NCBI GenBank assembly: GCA_017893485.1
Contig: CM030367.1
Location: 145,937,767 to 146,001,766, forward strand
Source: Hemerocallis citrina
Taxonomy: Eukaryota; Streptophyta; Magnoliopsida; Asparagales; Asphodelaceae
Length of the DNA stretch: 64,000 bases
Direction: 5' to 3'
In this document: positions 46,400-58,181 of the stretch, one piece after another
Numbering within the stretch: the stretch's first letter is position 1
How the letters are laid out: every line of letters starts with the position of its first letter
Made by a program: the position numbers and the translations under genes
Notes under the pieces: model-generated
The model's database searches: none
What the model was told of the DNA's origin: nothing
The model's input: only the letters and a program-made list of their open reading frames with translations

Positions 46400-46560
46400 G
46401 CACCGCCCTCGGCGAGCCCCCCAGGCCCCAGGTCTCGGTCGGTTCCCCTCTCACCCGTGAGCAACTCGAGGCCTACAGCCTCAAAGCCGAAACCACGAAT
46501 CGTTCAAGGGTTGGAGAAAAACCACCGTCGCGTGGGGCCCGGTCAAAAAGCGGATCGGCA
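46400..46560 (-). promoter_or_regulatory. Conserved block upstream of the antisense gene in B
   Basis: The reverse complement contains 'GGTGGTTTTTCTCCAACCCTTGAACGATTCGTGGTTTCGGCT', 'GCTCACGGGTGAGAGG' and 'ACCGACCGAGACCTGG'. This matches the duplicated block at 6934-7170 in element A. Conservation of a non-coding segment between otherwise diverged elements suggests a promoter or RNA-level function; this is inferred. Confidence 0.5.
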
Positions 46561-46649
46561 CACCTCCCATCCCTAGCTCCTTCGGGCTGACAACCATCAG
46601 AAGCTGTCAGCCCGGAAGGAAGACAGAGATCAGAGGAGACCCATCCTTC

Positions 46650-47090
46650 CGAAGCAACTTGTCCCCCGGATCCGGCCTTCGGTCTTCACCACTTCTGCCC
46701 TGATCTCCTCTGACCCTGACACCCACGCCGGGGCCGTCAGAGTCAGGAGAAGATCATGGCGGAAGAATGACCACCCACTCTTCCGAAGCACCTCGTCCCC
46801 CGGGTCCGGACTCCGGTCGTCATCGCTTCTGCCCTGATCTCCCCTGACCCTGACATCCGCATCGGGGCTGTCAGAATCAGGAGAAGATCACGGCGGAAGG
46901 GTGACCACCCGTCCAACGCTCTCAGGGTTAGAATTTTTCGAAAAAGGGGGGGGGGGGACAGGCATCCGCCTTGACTCCGGTCGTCACCTCTTCTGCCCTG
47001 ATCTCCCCTGACCCTGACATCCGCATCGGGGCCATCAGAATCAGGAGGAGACCATGGCCGAAGAGCAGCCACCCAAGGCAGACACCTCCG
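46650..47090. repeat. Tandem repeats (about 3 copies) in the 3' region of B
   Basis: 'CTTCTGCCCTGATCTCC(C/T)CTGACCCTGACA' plus 'GTCAGAATCAGGAGAAGATCA(C/T)GGCGGAAG' recurs near 46695, 46828 and 46990 (spacings 133 and 162). Confidence 0.7.
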
Positions 47091-47439
47091 ATGGCTAAAA
47101 ATCAACATTGTTGTGACTGAAACTATAAGGGGAGTGGGGTATTTATAACCTCCCCCCAAGAACCAGCCATTATGACCCTCGGGAGGCCAAATGACGGAAG
47201 CCCAGCGGTCACGCCTATGAGGCTGTAGCGTTACGCATTAATTACAGGACGCCATCTTAATTACACCGGGAAGTTGGAATGCCGAACAAATCCTGGAGCG
47301 CCATTAATGCTCCCTGAGGGCAGCCTGTAACTCAGCTCGGCCTCCTAACGAAGGCCCCTCGGCTCGCCATTGCCCTTGCCGACCCATTAACACTCGGACT
47401 CTCATCTGTTACCGAGCGATGCACGATCCGACCCCAACA

Positions 47440-48040
47440 TCAAAGGGTCCGATCGGCTGACCGAGCAAGTGCCCATCTGAGCGTCAAAACGGAGAAAACT
47501 CACTTTCTCCTCAACATTCGTGTAAAATCTCGATCAGACGGCCCAGATCTTGCCAGCGATGCTAAACGACAAGATAGCATTTTCTTGGGAACTGAGCCCG
47601 TCTCGAGATTCGCACCACCATCCAACGGCTCAGATTGCGCCACGTCGCTCGGAAAGCCGAACCCTTACACCTCTGGTCGGCCAACCGAGCAAGTGCCCAT
47701 CCGAGTGTCAAAACGGAGAAAAAAGCAGCCGAACGATCACGACCATTGGATCTTCCAGAAATTTGCGTCCCTGATGATGAACGGCCCAGATCGTGCCACG
47801 TGCGCAAAACGACAAGATAGCGTTTTCTTGGGAAATGCGCCCATCTCGAGATTCGTGCCACCATTCAACGGCTCAGATCGTGCCACGTCGCTCGGACGGC
47901 CGAACCCTCAGACCCCCGGTCGGCCAACCGAGCAAGTGCCCATCCGAGCCCTAAAAGCGAGAAAATGACTGCCGAGCGACTACAACCGTCAGATCTCTCA
48001 GAAATTCGCGCTCGCCCAAGATCAACGGTCCAGATCAGGC
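47440..48040. repeat. Dispersed repeat block of element B, copy set 3
   Basis: Three further degenerate copies of the 'CCGAGCAAGTGCCCATC(T/C)GAGC...AAAACGGAGAAAA' and 'ACGACAAGATAGC(A/G)TTTTCTTGGGAA' modules. The short ORFs at 47550-47968 on both strands run through the repeats and are not genes. Confidence 0.7.
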
Positions 48041-48452
48041 CACTCCATAAATAGGTATTAAAAACCAGTTTCTATTTATTTTAATCGTTTTATTTATTTA
48101 AAAATTGCGAAAAAATTGCTAAAAATTCGGGAAAATTAACTAAAAATTCTAGAAAATAATTAAAAATTTGGAGAAATATTTTTGAGCCCCTGAACGAACA
48201 ATTATTGCCTAGAATGTACTGTTAAGGCCCCCAAACGATTGGTTAACATATCGCAAAATTAAATAAACAATCCGAAAAAATAGATAAAAACCGTCGAATA
48301 TTCAACAAGGCTTCAGAACAGCTTACAGTTTCAGAAATCACCTCACTACCCCCCTTCGAGATTCAAAATCCTCCATTCGGACTCCGATACAACTCCACTA
48401 GCCACTGAAACAGTTAAACTACTCCTCAAAGGCTGATCACACTCAGTCTTTA

Positions 48453-48467
48453 GGAGTGGGGGGCTCG
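48453..48467 (+). promoter_or_regulatory. Polypurine tract of element B
   Basis: GGAGTGGGGGGCTCG immediately precedes the 3' LTR, matching the tract in element A. Confidence 0.85.
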
Positions 48468-49069
48468 TGATATGGCTAAAAATGGGGTTAAATCGGAACC
48501 GTCCAGATTGGGAACGAATCTTGAAGCTCAGGGGTAAAAAGGTAATTTCACAAACAAATGGACCCGAAGCGGGCACTGGATCTCCCCTTTACATATCCAA
48601 TAACCCGCGAAACGGATCCACTCCAGCTGGGTACGGGTCCCGACCCAAGACAAACCCAGACCAGCAAGAGGAAATCAGGGTCACTGATTTGACTAAATCA
48701 ACGGGCCTGATTTGCAGTTATCCTCTCACCGGGAATCAGGGATCAGTTTCCTAAACTAATTGTGAGGATTTTACTCCTAACGGTGTCACAGGAAATCAGG
48801 TCCCTAATTAGACTCCCATGGCGACTATAAATACCTCCTACCTACCACTGTGACCGGGTAATCACTCTTTTTCCAACTTAAGCTCTTTCTTAATCATCAC
48901 TGGTTACTGACAAGAGCGTCGGAGGGTGCATCGCCGGAATCAACCCCGGTGTATCGCACTTCCTTGCAGGTGAGCGGCAGGGATCAGCAGGCTTGGATCT
49001 GCTATTCAGGTTTCTTCACAAACTCACAAATTTCATCTGTTTACCCCCATACCAGATTCAGCGGTAACA
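48468..49069 (+). repeat. 3' LTR of element B
   Basis: 602 bp, TGATATGG...GGTAACA, followed by the TSD copy CATAC (49070-49074). The TATA box is at about 48825-48832. Confidence 0.96.
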
Positions 49070-50408
49070 CATACCTATATTGTCCACTACTAAGGTCTTT
49101 CCCTTAACTCCGGCTTAATTACTTGTTATTATTATTAAACAGGCATATACGTGCATAAAACAGAGCAAGAATAACATGGCATGAACAAGTAACAGGTTCA
49201 GGCCGGATGATAAATATGTACAGGTGAAAGACAACTCATAAAAGATTAGGGCAATTAAAATTCTAGTTCAGAACAGTAAGACAGTATTGCACCAAATCAG
49301 GTATTCCCGTTGCCACAGACATGCAAACCTAGATCCGTCAGAAAATCTAAAAAATAGACTCTCGGCCACATCCAGAAAATATATATAAATCATATAGTAT
49401 TTCACAAAAACAAGACTCAAAACAGAATTGTATCCAGAAAATATGTTCAGCCAGAAATCAGAAGTTTGTATTCATAAACAGGAAAACGGCATAAAAACTT
49501 ATTGATTAAATCTAAGAAAAATCTGGGGTACTCCCTAATATGTTTAGTATCAGGAAATAAAGTTTCATAATTTTCTAACATATATAGTATAGTCAAATAA
49601 AATCAGAAAGCAACAAGATACAACAATTTTATAAATCTGAAATCATAAACATAGCAGTACCAAAATATCAATAGATTACAAAATATAAATCAAAATCCAG
49701 ATCCGTCAAAAGTGTGATAAAATAGATACAATAGGCTACAATTCATATTCACAAAGTTTTTATAAATAGCAATTAGAATCAGATCGAAATTTAGGTTCTT
49801 TACAGAACAACACGAAAATTCTACAAGTATAGTGGTTGTTTGCAAGTATAAGATAGTTTATAAAAGTTATCAATTAAATCCAAAAAAATTAGGGGTTAAT
49901 CCCAATCAAGTCTAGTTGTACTCAGCAAAATATTGGAACAAAATATTATATTTAACATCAGTATAAAAATAAATAACCATACAGAATTCATATAAAATAG
50001 ATTCTGAAATTTTCTACACATCTGTAGTAAAACAGCAATAACTGCAACTCATAAATCGAAATTGAGATATGTCAAAAATTATGAAAAGTATATAGAATTC
50101 TCTATAATTCATATTCACAAAAAAATTTCATTTACTGACCTTAATATGGTCTAAAATACTGAACAAAAACGGGGTAACCAAAAAGACAAAAATATTCTTC
50201 ATGCATAAAATCAACTAGATCATATGAAACACATCCAAATCATAACAAAATATGAAATAGGATATACTAGATGTATAAGAAACATGGTATATGGTGTTTA
50301 ACAAGTCTACAACAAGTTATACTATAACTAACACAATCAAGCATACGACACCATATGAACAATATGCATGTATACATCAAGAAGTAATTATCTCTAAGCT
50401 ATTTCATG

Positions 50409-52450
50409 GGGAGGACCTATTGGCACCTAAAGTTGTTATTAATACCCTAAACACACCTAAAGTTTCTATAATACCCTAAACACACCCAAACTCTTATAAA
50501 TTGGACCTACAGACCCCCGCCGTTAATTTCTCAGTTAAGTTAGTGGAATATTCTAGGAATATTCCTCTAAACCCGTTAAGAGGTATGTGAAATTACAAAA
50601 ATACCCCTCTAAAAAACTGATTTGTAAGCGGCGGGTGCCTATAAGTCCAATTTCCAAAACTTTGGGTATCACTGAGGTATTACTGTAACTTTAGGTGTTT
50701 ATAGGGTATTATTATTAACTTCAGGTGTTTATAGGGTATTATTCTCATACTTGCTTTTAAGCTTCTGGTTCAATTTCCTGCGATTTATTTTGGTTGTGTG
50801 TGTAGGTAATGATAATTCACAGTTGGATATAAGTTGGTTCTTGCAATCTCTAAACTAGAATTTCATCAAGTTGGTTCTTGCAATTTCAGACTTTACAAAT
50901 AGGTCTAACATCTCCATTAAAGGATAATGGATTTGAATATTATGTTACCTGTTTAATTTAGAGGAAAAAAAACATCTTATATGCCAGTTACTTATATGCT
51001 ATGCTATGCTGACTTATATGCCAGTTACTTATATGCTATGCTATGCTTATATGGTTCTATGCTATGCTATGTTTATATGCTTATATGCATTGTCACTCAG
51101 TCTATTACATATCTTCTGTTTTTGTTTTATTAAACTTGTTAACAAAAAACTATGCTTTATCAAATTCTGTTGTAGGTTAAATGGTTCATGAGTTATTTAA
51201 GTCAATCATTCATGTTACTCAATTGTGAATTTCATATTTGTCATGGAACCTGAACTTGATATTTCCTGTTAGTCAATTGTAAATTTCAATATGAGGAAGG
51301 GTTATTTTTGCAGTTGAACTAGTTGGCATGGCATTTCAATGCAGCCCTAGTGACACAATTTTTATCTCTTTGTTACACAGACGCTTGAATATTTGGCAAA
51401 TTTGATAAATCCTTGCTGAAAGTTGTGTTATGAGCCTACTAGTAATTATTTCATGTATTGTTTAGTTTCATGTACATACACATACATTATTATTTCTGAT
51501 TATTTTTTTTTTGGTTGGCAGCAGCAGCAGAAGAAGAAGGAGCAGCTTGCTTCGTTATGTAATATTGATTGTGTAATTGTTTCATTTCATGTAATTGTTG
51601 TTTCATGTTATGTAATTGTTTCATATTATGTAATATTAATTGTGCATTTCAAGTATACAAAATAGTTATGCATTTAGGATTATATCTATATTCTTCTGTT
51701 CTTTCTTTGCTATCTGTTGGATACTTATGATCTAAAGATGAAAATATATCTCAATAAACTCTTTGCTCTATGTTGGTTCTGAATAATTTGTTTGTTCTTG
51801 ATGTTATGATATATTGATATATGATGATTAAATATATTTGGTTCTGAACAAACTATGACCTCTGTTAAGGATTTAGAGAACAGTTTTTTAAAGGAATTTT
51901 GAAGGATTTTTCGTTTAGTTGGCACTCTCAGTTGCAGAAATACTCTCAATTTTGAAGGACTTTTTGTTCTATTTTAAAATTAATTGTAAAGAAATTTTAG
52001 AAAAATATTTAGAGAAATTTTTAGGAATTTTTAAAGCAAATTTAAAGAAATTTTAAAGGAATTTTAAAAAAAATTTAAAAGTGAGTTTAAAGGAAATTAT
52101 AAGGAATTTAAAATGATTTTTTAAGGAATTTTAAGGAATTCAAAAGAAAATTTTAAAAAAATTTAAGGGAATTTTAAAGGAAAATTTAAGGAATTTTAAA
52201 AGGAATTTTAAGGAACTTTTTTAGGAATTTTAAGAAATTTTATGAATTTTAACGAATCTTTAAAAAATTATTAAAGCATGGGGATAAAAGAGTCATTTTA
52301 CCTCTAAACTGTTAGAAAATTAACGGAAATGGACCGGAGGTGGCTATAGGTCCAATTATAACAAGTTTGGGTGTGTTTAGGGTATTATAGAAACTTTAGG
52401 TGTGTTAAGGGTATTAATACTAACTTTAGGTGCCAATTGGTCATTCTCCC
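50409..52450. mobile_element. Non-autonomous Mutator-like element with ~130-bp TIRs and 9-bp TSD
   Basis: The left end GGGAGGACC...TTGGCACCTAAAGTT and right end (RC) GGGAGAATGACCAATTGGCACCTAAAGTTAG form inverted repeats of at least about 100 bp, with 'ACCCTAAACACACC' modules. They are flanked by an exact TATTTCATG duplication (50400-50408 and 52451-52459). The 2.0-kb element has no transposase frame. The interior includes 'atgctatgctatgc' and '(cag)n(aag)n' low complexity near 51000 and 51520, and an A/T-rich degenerate repeat at 51960-52260. Captured host sequence is possible but nothing was identified. Confidence 0.92.
51960..52260. repeat. Degenerate 'aaggaattttaa' repeat
   Basis: About 20 imperfect copies of an AAGGAATTTTAA-type motif inside the Mutator-like element. 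Low-complexity, non-coding. Confidence 0.7.
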
Positions 52451-55400
52451 TATTTCATGTCGTGTGTGTAACGAGACAACTATGGATGGATAAAAAACTA
52501 GAGAAAAGATCAAACAGGATTTCATGAGAATGGATCCTGAAATAACTACACTGCAGATGATATTTAGTACTTGTATTATACAAAAAAAAAAGAATACAAG
52601 TTACCTGCCTTATATATGCCGACGGAAACAACGAAGCAAGAACAAGAATAACGGGAACAGATTTCCGGGCATGAACACAACCCAACGAATGGATCGAACA
52701 AGAACACGAAAAGAAAATAAACCACGAACACGAAGAACGGCTAGATGTGCTCGAGGTGAATAACCCATGCGCACCGGGACCAAGGGCAGTCGGGGTGCAC
52801 CATGAGGGGAGAACAAACGGCGGCACACGGCAGCTAGGGGACAGCACCAGAGGAGCTAGCTGGCAATGCTGCTGGCTAGCGCTGCCTCTGTTCGCTAGGT
52901 GCAGCGGGAGGGGAAGCCGACCAGGGGTGGTCGCAGGGCTTCGCTAGCATCGTTGCGGTTGTTGCTGTTGTCTGCGACGTGACGTGATGGGAAGAGGAGC
53001 ACAGGGGAGCGAGCAGGAGGGGAAATTGACTAGGGGGATCGGGATGAGGGTGGCACAATGGGGTCGTCGAGGCGCTGCAGGGGTCGCCGAAGGGTGGTAG
53101 TCGAGAGAGAGGACGGAAAAGAGTTCGGGAGGATGGGTTTTGGAGACAGCGGCTAGAGTCTTGTGAATAAGGTAGAAGCACATTAGGTAGTATATATATA
53201 GGATAGGTATTAAGGTTTAGGGGTGAATGCGGGTAAGGGTTAGATAGCTAATGGATATAGGGTATAAAGATCCAATAAGAAAGAATAGGGTTTAGGGTTT
53301 AATGATCCAACAAGAAATAGAATAGGATTTAAACAATAATTAAATAGGCCAAGAAATAAATTAATTGGTGCTAAACAAAATAAATCGGAGACAAATAAAT
53401 TGGGACAGAAAATATAATTAGATCAAGAAAATATTCAAAGCCACAAAAATAGAGTCAAAATCAAAACATATTGATTGATAATGAGAACGAAGATCAAATA
53501 CATGGTTCAAAGAGAGACCGAGAAATACTATAGGAATAAATACTCAAAAAGAAATATACATAAAAAAATACAGAAAATAAAAAGCAGGGGTTACACAGAC
53601 AGCAGCGACAACAGCACCCGCGACAGCAACCCCCTCTCGATGTCTCCCTTCCAGCGCCAGCCCGCAGCGACGCCAACCAACGCCGCCCCGTTCCACCGTC
53701 GTGCCACTCCCTGGCTAACGTCGTCTCTCACCGCAGTGCATCCGCATCCCCCGGCTGCCCTTCTTGTGTGCTCGTGCGTTGAGCACCTCGAGCACATCTA
53801 GCCGTCCATCGTGTTCGTGGTTTATTCGTTCTTTGTGTTCGTGATCTTGTTGGTGATCTTCCGTTCGTGATATTTTGTTCGTTCTCGAGAATTCATTCCC
53901 GTTATTCTCTTCTCCTAATCGTTTTTGCCATCAATTTCGAGGCAAGTAACTTGTATTCTTTTGTTATATATACAAGTACTAAATACCGCCTGTAGTGTGG
54001 CTTTCGTCCCTAAATTCAGTCTTATGAAAAATTTCCTGTTATATCTTGTCTCTATTTGTTGATCCATCCGTAGTCGTCCTTTGTTATACACACGACATGA
54101 AATAAGTTAAAAATAATCTAGATTCTTGATACATGTTTGTATGTTGTTTCCTGATCCATGATATGTTGTATGAATCTTGCATGCTTGAAGTGTAAGTCGT
54201 AGTATCGTGTGGTAGACTTGTAAAACACACATACCATATTTTTTTAGACATCTAGTATACCATGTTTTGTATTTTGCTATAGATTGGATTTGTTGCATAT
54301 GTATTTGATTCGATGTATGAGAAAGATTTCTGTTTTTGCTGCTTCCCCGTTTTTGTTCAAGATTTTAGATCTTGTTAAGGTCAGTAAATCAAATAAATTT
54401 GTGAATATAAATCGTAGAAACCGCTGTCTATTTTCCAGAATTTCTGACAGATCTCAGTTTCGATTTGTGAGTTGTGAGTTATTGTTGTATTACTACAGAT
54501 GTGTAGAAAATTCCAATTATGTTTTATGTAAATTCTGTAGAATTATTTATTTTAATACTGATTTTAAAGATAAGGTTTGGACCTAATATTTTTCTGAGTA
54601 TGACTAGACCTGATTGGGATTAACTCCAATTTTTTGTAGATTTATTTGATGATATTTATAAACTATTCTATGCTTGTGAACAAAGTACTATATCTCTAGT
54701 TTTGTATGTTGTTCAGTAAATAACCATGTTTTCGACCTGATTCGAGTTGCTGTTGGTAAAAACCTTGTAAACATAAAATTTAGCCTATTGTATCTATTTT
54801 ATCACCCTTTTGACGGATTTGGATTTCGATTTATACTTTGGAATCTATGGCTGTTTTAGTACTGCTGTGTTTGAGGTTTCATATTTACAAACTTGTTGTA
54901 TCTTGCTGTTTTCTGATTTTATTTGTCTATATTACCTAAGTTGAAATATTATGAAACTTTATTTTTTGATATTAGACATACTAGGGAATATCCCAGATTT
55001 TTCTTAGATTTAATCAGTAAGTTTTTATGCCACTTTCATGCTTATAAATACAACTCTGTAATTTCTGGCTGAACATGATTTCTGTATATAATTCTGTTTT
55101 GAGATCTGTTTCTGTAATTATTATATGACATATATATGCACTGGATTCTGCTGAGAGTCTAGTTTCTATATTTTCTGACGGATCCAGATTTGCTTGTCTT
55201 TGGCAACGAGAATTTTAGATTTGGTGCAGTAGTGTCTTGCTGTCCAGAACTGAACGTTTCGTTGTCCTAGTCTATTATGAGTTATATGTCACCCGTGTAT
55301 GTCTTCCACCCAAACTGAACCTGTCTCTTGTTCATACCGTGTTATTCTTGCCCTGTTTTGTGCTCGTATATGCCTGTTTGATAATAATGACACATAATCA

Positions 55401-57060
55401 AGCCGGGGTTCAGGAAAAGATCTAGTAGTGGAAAATATAAAGATGTGTACTTGGAAGGGGGCCGTGTTCTCACTTGTTACGTGTTTCATGATTACATGAT
55501 ACATGATTCTATTTACCTGATTACCTGGCTACACACTTCCCTATAGGAAGGCGTACTCAGAAGGGGACCCATAGGTCCTACCTGTACCTGTACCAGTACA
55601 TGTTTAACTGATACTTGAGTACACGGCCCTATACAGTCCACTATGAAATCTAAAACGCAACTTGTTTGAATGTAACAACCATGTGGTAAAATTTGGGACG
55701 CATGAAGTGTTACCTAGTTAGGATTAAGTACAAGACCTGTAATAACATGATCACTTGCACATTTCTGTTACCTGTACATGCTATTTGACACATGTTACCT
55801 ATATACCTGCTTGCATGGTACTTGACACCTGTTACATGTTACCTGCACCCTGTCACCTCATCATATTACTTGAATCTGCTTTTGAACTATGTTAGTCATT
55901 TTTTTTTGCTTTCACTCTTATTCCATATTTATTCAGTATTTGCTGCCGCTGTTACTCTATACTTGTCTATCTGTTTTCTTTTGTATTTGTTGCTTGCACT
56001 ACAAGCGGCCCATAACTTGCATTGACGGGTGTTTTGTTTCTTTTTTCTCTTCCTGTAATTTGTTACAATTGTAGACTTTGGTGACCAGCTGCCCGAAGGA
56101 GTAGGTGACCAAACTTTCTAGTCGGCTGGAGTTTTTTTTGCTATATTATTATTTCATGTTGCTTTTGATTAAATGTAATTGCTACTTGGATTGTGTATTG
56201 GGCAGTTTGACCAAGAATTTATTTTCAGATCTGGTTTATTTGAGATTTATTTAATTTTGTTTCAATAAAATTCTGTTGGTTATAATAATTTGTTCATGCA
56301 TGCATGGTTGATTTCTCCTTATTTATTTCTTATTTATTCCTGTGAAAAATTGAAAAGATCTTTATAGCTTATGAATGGTGAAAGCCATTCGCTAGACTTA
56401 GTCACGTATCCGTATTCCGTATTCCTTTTTTGCAGGCGGGGCGTGACACAGTCATTAGCAATTTATCCAAATTTTGGGTTTTAGGTGAATAGTCATTGAC
56501 TATATTTTGGAAGGGATATAGCATTTGCAAAATTTAGCTAACGAAAGATCATCTTTCGTCAGTTCATCGGACGAAAGATGATCTTTTGTCTCTCCAGCTT
56601 TTTTAAAAAAATCTATCGAACGGGAAATGATTTCCCTTCTGATCATTTTTTTTAATAAAAATTGATCGGAAATTTCCCATTCGTCAATTTACAAAGGAAA
56701 AGATTTGTGGGATTTCTAGAGAATATAGCCGTTAAAAATTATTATGGGTATAAATTATGAATTAATTGACCTCTAATTAAGATTTAATATTAATTAAGTT
56801 TTAATTAAGAATTAATTAATTTAAATTAAGCTCCTTATATGTGAATTAATGGACGGACGAGGGATGATTCCCCGTTTGTGAAAAATATTCCGTTCGTTGG
56901 TTTTTTTTTTTTAATAAAATAAAATCAAAGGACGGGAAATCATAGCTCGTCCGACACATTTATAATTTTGAAAAAAAAAAAGTTTTTTGGGATGAGACAT
57001 TATTTTTCGTTCGTCGATTTTTTAAAATCAAAATCCAAATTTTGGGTTAAAAAAACTACA

Positions 57061-57771
57061 GCTCAAATACAAAATTTCTATTTCTATATGCTAAACTATT
57101 GTTACTCTGTGCATATTGAACAACCTAAAATTGTTTTGAGAGACTCATAAAATTATATAGAACTCCAAAAAAAGAATGAGAGAATTGGAAGAAACTTATA
57201 AATATCATTCCCATCGTAATTACTAAATTTTTCATTATCATCCTCATATAAGCAGATGGTTTAGAGAATCACTAACAAACCATAATGTTTTCCAATTGAA
57301 TATTACAAAATCTAAAAAAAATCATGCAAAGAAAGATGTCACAAATTCAACTAATTTATGTTAACATGTATATTATAACATCACCAATATTCAGTAAATA
57401 AGTTATACATTATAAGTCAAACATTATAGCACATGTTAGGGTAAAGATGATAGACAAAGAAAATCATATAAAAATAATTTTATGAATTATGTTGCCTAAA
57501 AAATCTAATTCTAAGTTAGGGGATGTGGGTGGGTTTGGGAAGAGACGTGGAATTTTGTGAGATTAAGAAAGTGAGAGGGAAAGAGATTGTGTTTGAGAGA
57601 TTGAGTTTTTTATTTTATGTTGATTTTTTTAATAAAATCGTGCATAGTGCACGTATTAGTTAAAAGGAATCCCTACTTTTTCTCTCCTTACTCTATTTCA
57701 AAATCGAGAAAGGAAAGAGGTGATAGACTCCCTCCACTTAGTATAATATATATATATAATAATAATATATA
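57061..57771. other. Intergenic AT-rich sequence
   Basis: No gene or element end that I can support. A 'GTGCATAGTGCAC' hairpin followed by TTAGT at about 57643-57660 resembles a Helitron 3' end but lacks CTRR and a matching start. Confidence 0.4.
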
Positions 57772-58141
57772 GAGAAGTGTTCTGTTGTGCACTAGGCCTT
57801 CGTATGCACTAGTGTGCACTCGGCCTTTCCACCTTCGTATCGACGATCCAAACTGTTCACATTGATCTACACATCTAAATTAGTCTAAATATGTAAAATC
57901 AAATCATTTAAAAAAAATTTGCCCATCCATTGATGTGTTACAAAATTATATGGCTGAAAATCGTTGTTTTTATAGTCACATAATGAATGGGCAAATGAAT
58001 TTCAAATGATTTGATTTTACATATTTAGATTAATTTAGATATATAGAGCAATATGAACGGTTCGGATCGCCGATACGAAGACAGAAAGACCGAGTGCATA
58101 TGAGTGCACACGAAAGTCTAGTGTACAAGGTAACATTTCTC
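57772..58141. mobile_element. Mutator-type foldback MITE with 10-bp TSD
   Basis: GAGAAGTGTTCTG...ACATTTCTC with inverted repeats of about 150 bp, almost the whole 370-bp element ('cttcgtatcgacgatcc' against 'ggatcgccgatacgaag'). Flanked by ATAATATATA on both sides (57762-57771 and 58142-58151), though this duplication lies in AT-rich sequence. Non-coding. Confidence 0.85.
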
Positions 58142-58181
58142 ATAATATATAATATACCTAAAATTTGAGATTGAACTACAT

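Larger units (their letters stand above)
34065..49069 (+). mobile_element. Ty3/gypsy retrotransposon B (Tat lineage), nearly complete
   Basis: Two 602-bp LTRs with exact TSD CATAC (34060-34064 and 49070-49074) bound 15,005 bp. The order is 5' LTR, primer site, gag-protease, RT-RNase H-aRNase H-integrase, tandem repeats, an antisense gene set (45752 to 41753, minus), further repeats, polypurine tract and 3' LTR. About 14 mismatches separate the LTRs (2.3%), similar to element A. Base composition is GC-rich in the middle of AT-rich E1 sequence. The polyprotein carries two stops, one frameshift and a mutated RT active site, so it is not autonomous now. Confidence 0.96.
27372..53595 (-). mobile_element. 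Large LTR-like element E1 inserted in E2, itself split by three insertions
   Basis: On the plus strand it begins TGTCACACCCCGC and ends GCAGGGGTTACA, with exact TSD CAGAC (27367-27371 and 53596-53600). It is therefore E2's family in opposite orientation. Its pieces are 27372-28247, 33861-34064, 49075-50408 and 52460-53595, about 3.5 kb in total. Each is alignable by eye to the reverse complement of E2, for example 'gatccgtcagaaaat' at 49336 against 55180, and 'gctagatgtgctcgagg' at 52740 against 53790. The inserts are E3, gypsy B and a Mutator-like element. No coding capacity was identified in it; the GC-rich part (52760-53160) gives ORFs on both strands but no recognisable protein. Confidence 0.82.
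26850..56448 (+). mobile_element. Large LTR-like element E2 (outer shell of the nest)
   Basis: Starts TGTAACCCCTG and ends GGGGCGTGACA, with an exact TSD CAGTC (26845-26849 and 56449-56453). Its own sequence is 26850-27371 plus 53601-56448, about 3.4 kb; the rest is nested insertions. A TATA box TATATAAA (27151-27158) gives plus-strand sense. No gag-pol, PBS or PPT is recognisable, so it looks like a solo LTR of an unidentified family. It is the same family as E1, which lies inside it in inverse orientation. The 53601-56448 part contains many short ORFs (for example 54284-54586 and 55792-56025) with no domain; I regard them as spurious. Confidence 0.8.
26784..57060. mobile_element. Tourist-like MITE M3, split by the 26850-56448 nest
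   Basis: The left end GAGCATCAGCAGTCGTTGAC directly follows the shared TAA (26781-26783), so M3 abuts M2. It is interrupted at 26849 by E2. Beyond the TSD copy at 56449-56453 the sequence resumes with family-type interior: 'ccaaattttgggttttagg', then dyads such as 'aacgaaagatcatctttcgtc' (about 56544), 'cggacgaaagatgatcttttgtc' (about 56568), 'gaacgggaaatgatttccc' (about 56618) and 'ggacgggaaatcatagctcgtcc' (about 56931). The right terminus is not recognisable, so the end given is approximate. Confidence 0.55.

Noticed and set aside
52755..53183. GC-rich ORFs on both strands that could be a host exon
   Set aside because: The region lies within the E1 LTR between two well-defined TSDs and aligns partly with the GC-rich leader of E2. 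No domain is recognisable.
53475..53801. Ser/Thr-rich 108-codon ORF
   Set aside because: It crosses the E1/E2 junction and the TSD at 53596-53600, so it was created by the insertion.
57640..57665. Possible Helitron 3' end (GTGCATAGTGCAC hairpin)
   Set aside because: No CTRR terminus and no TC start with an A/T insertion site could be paired with it.
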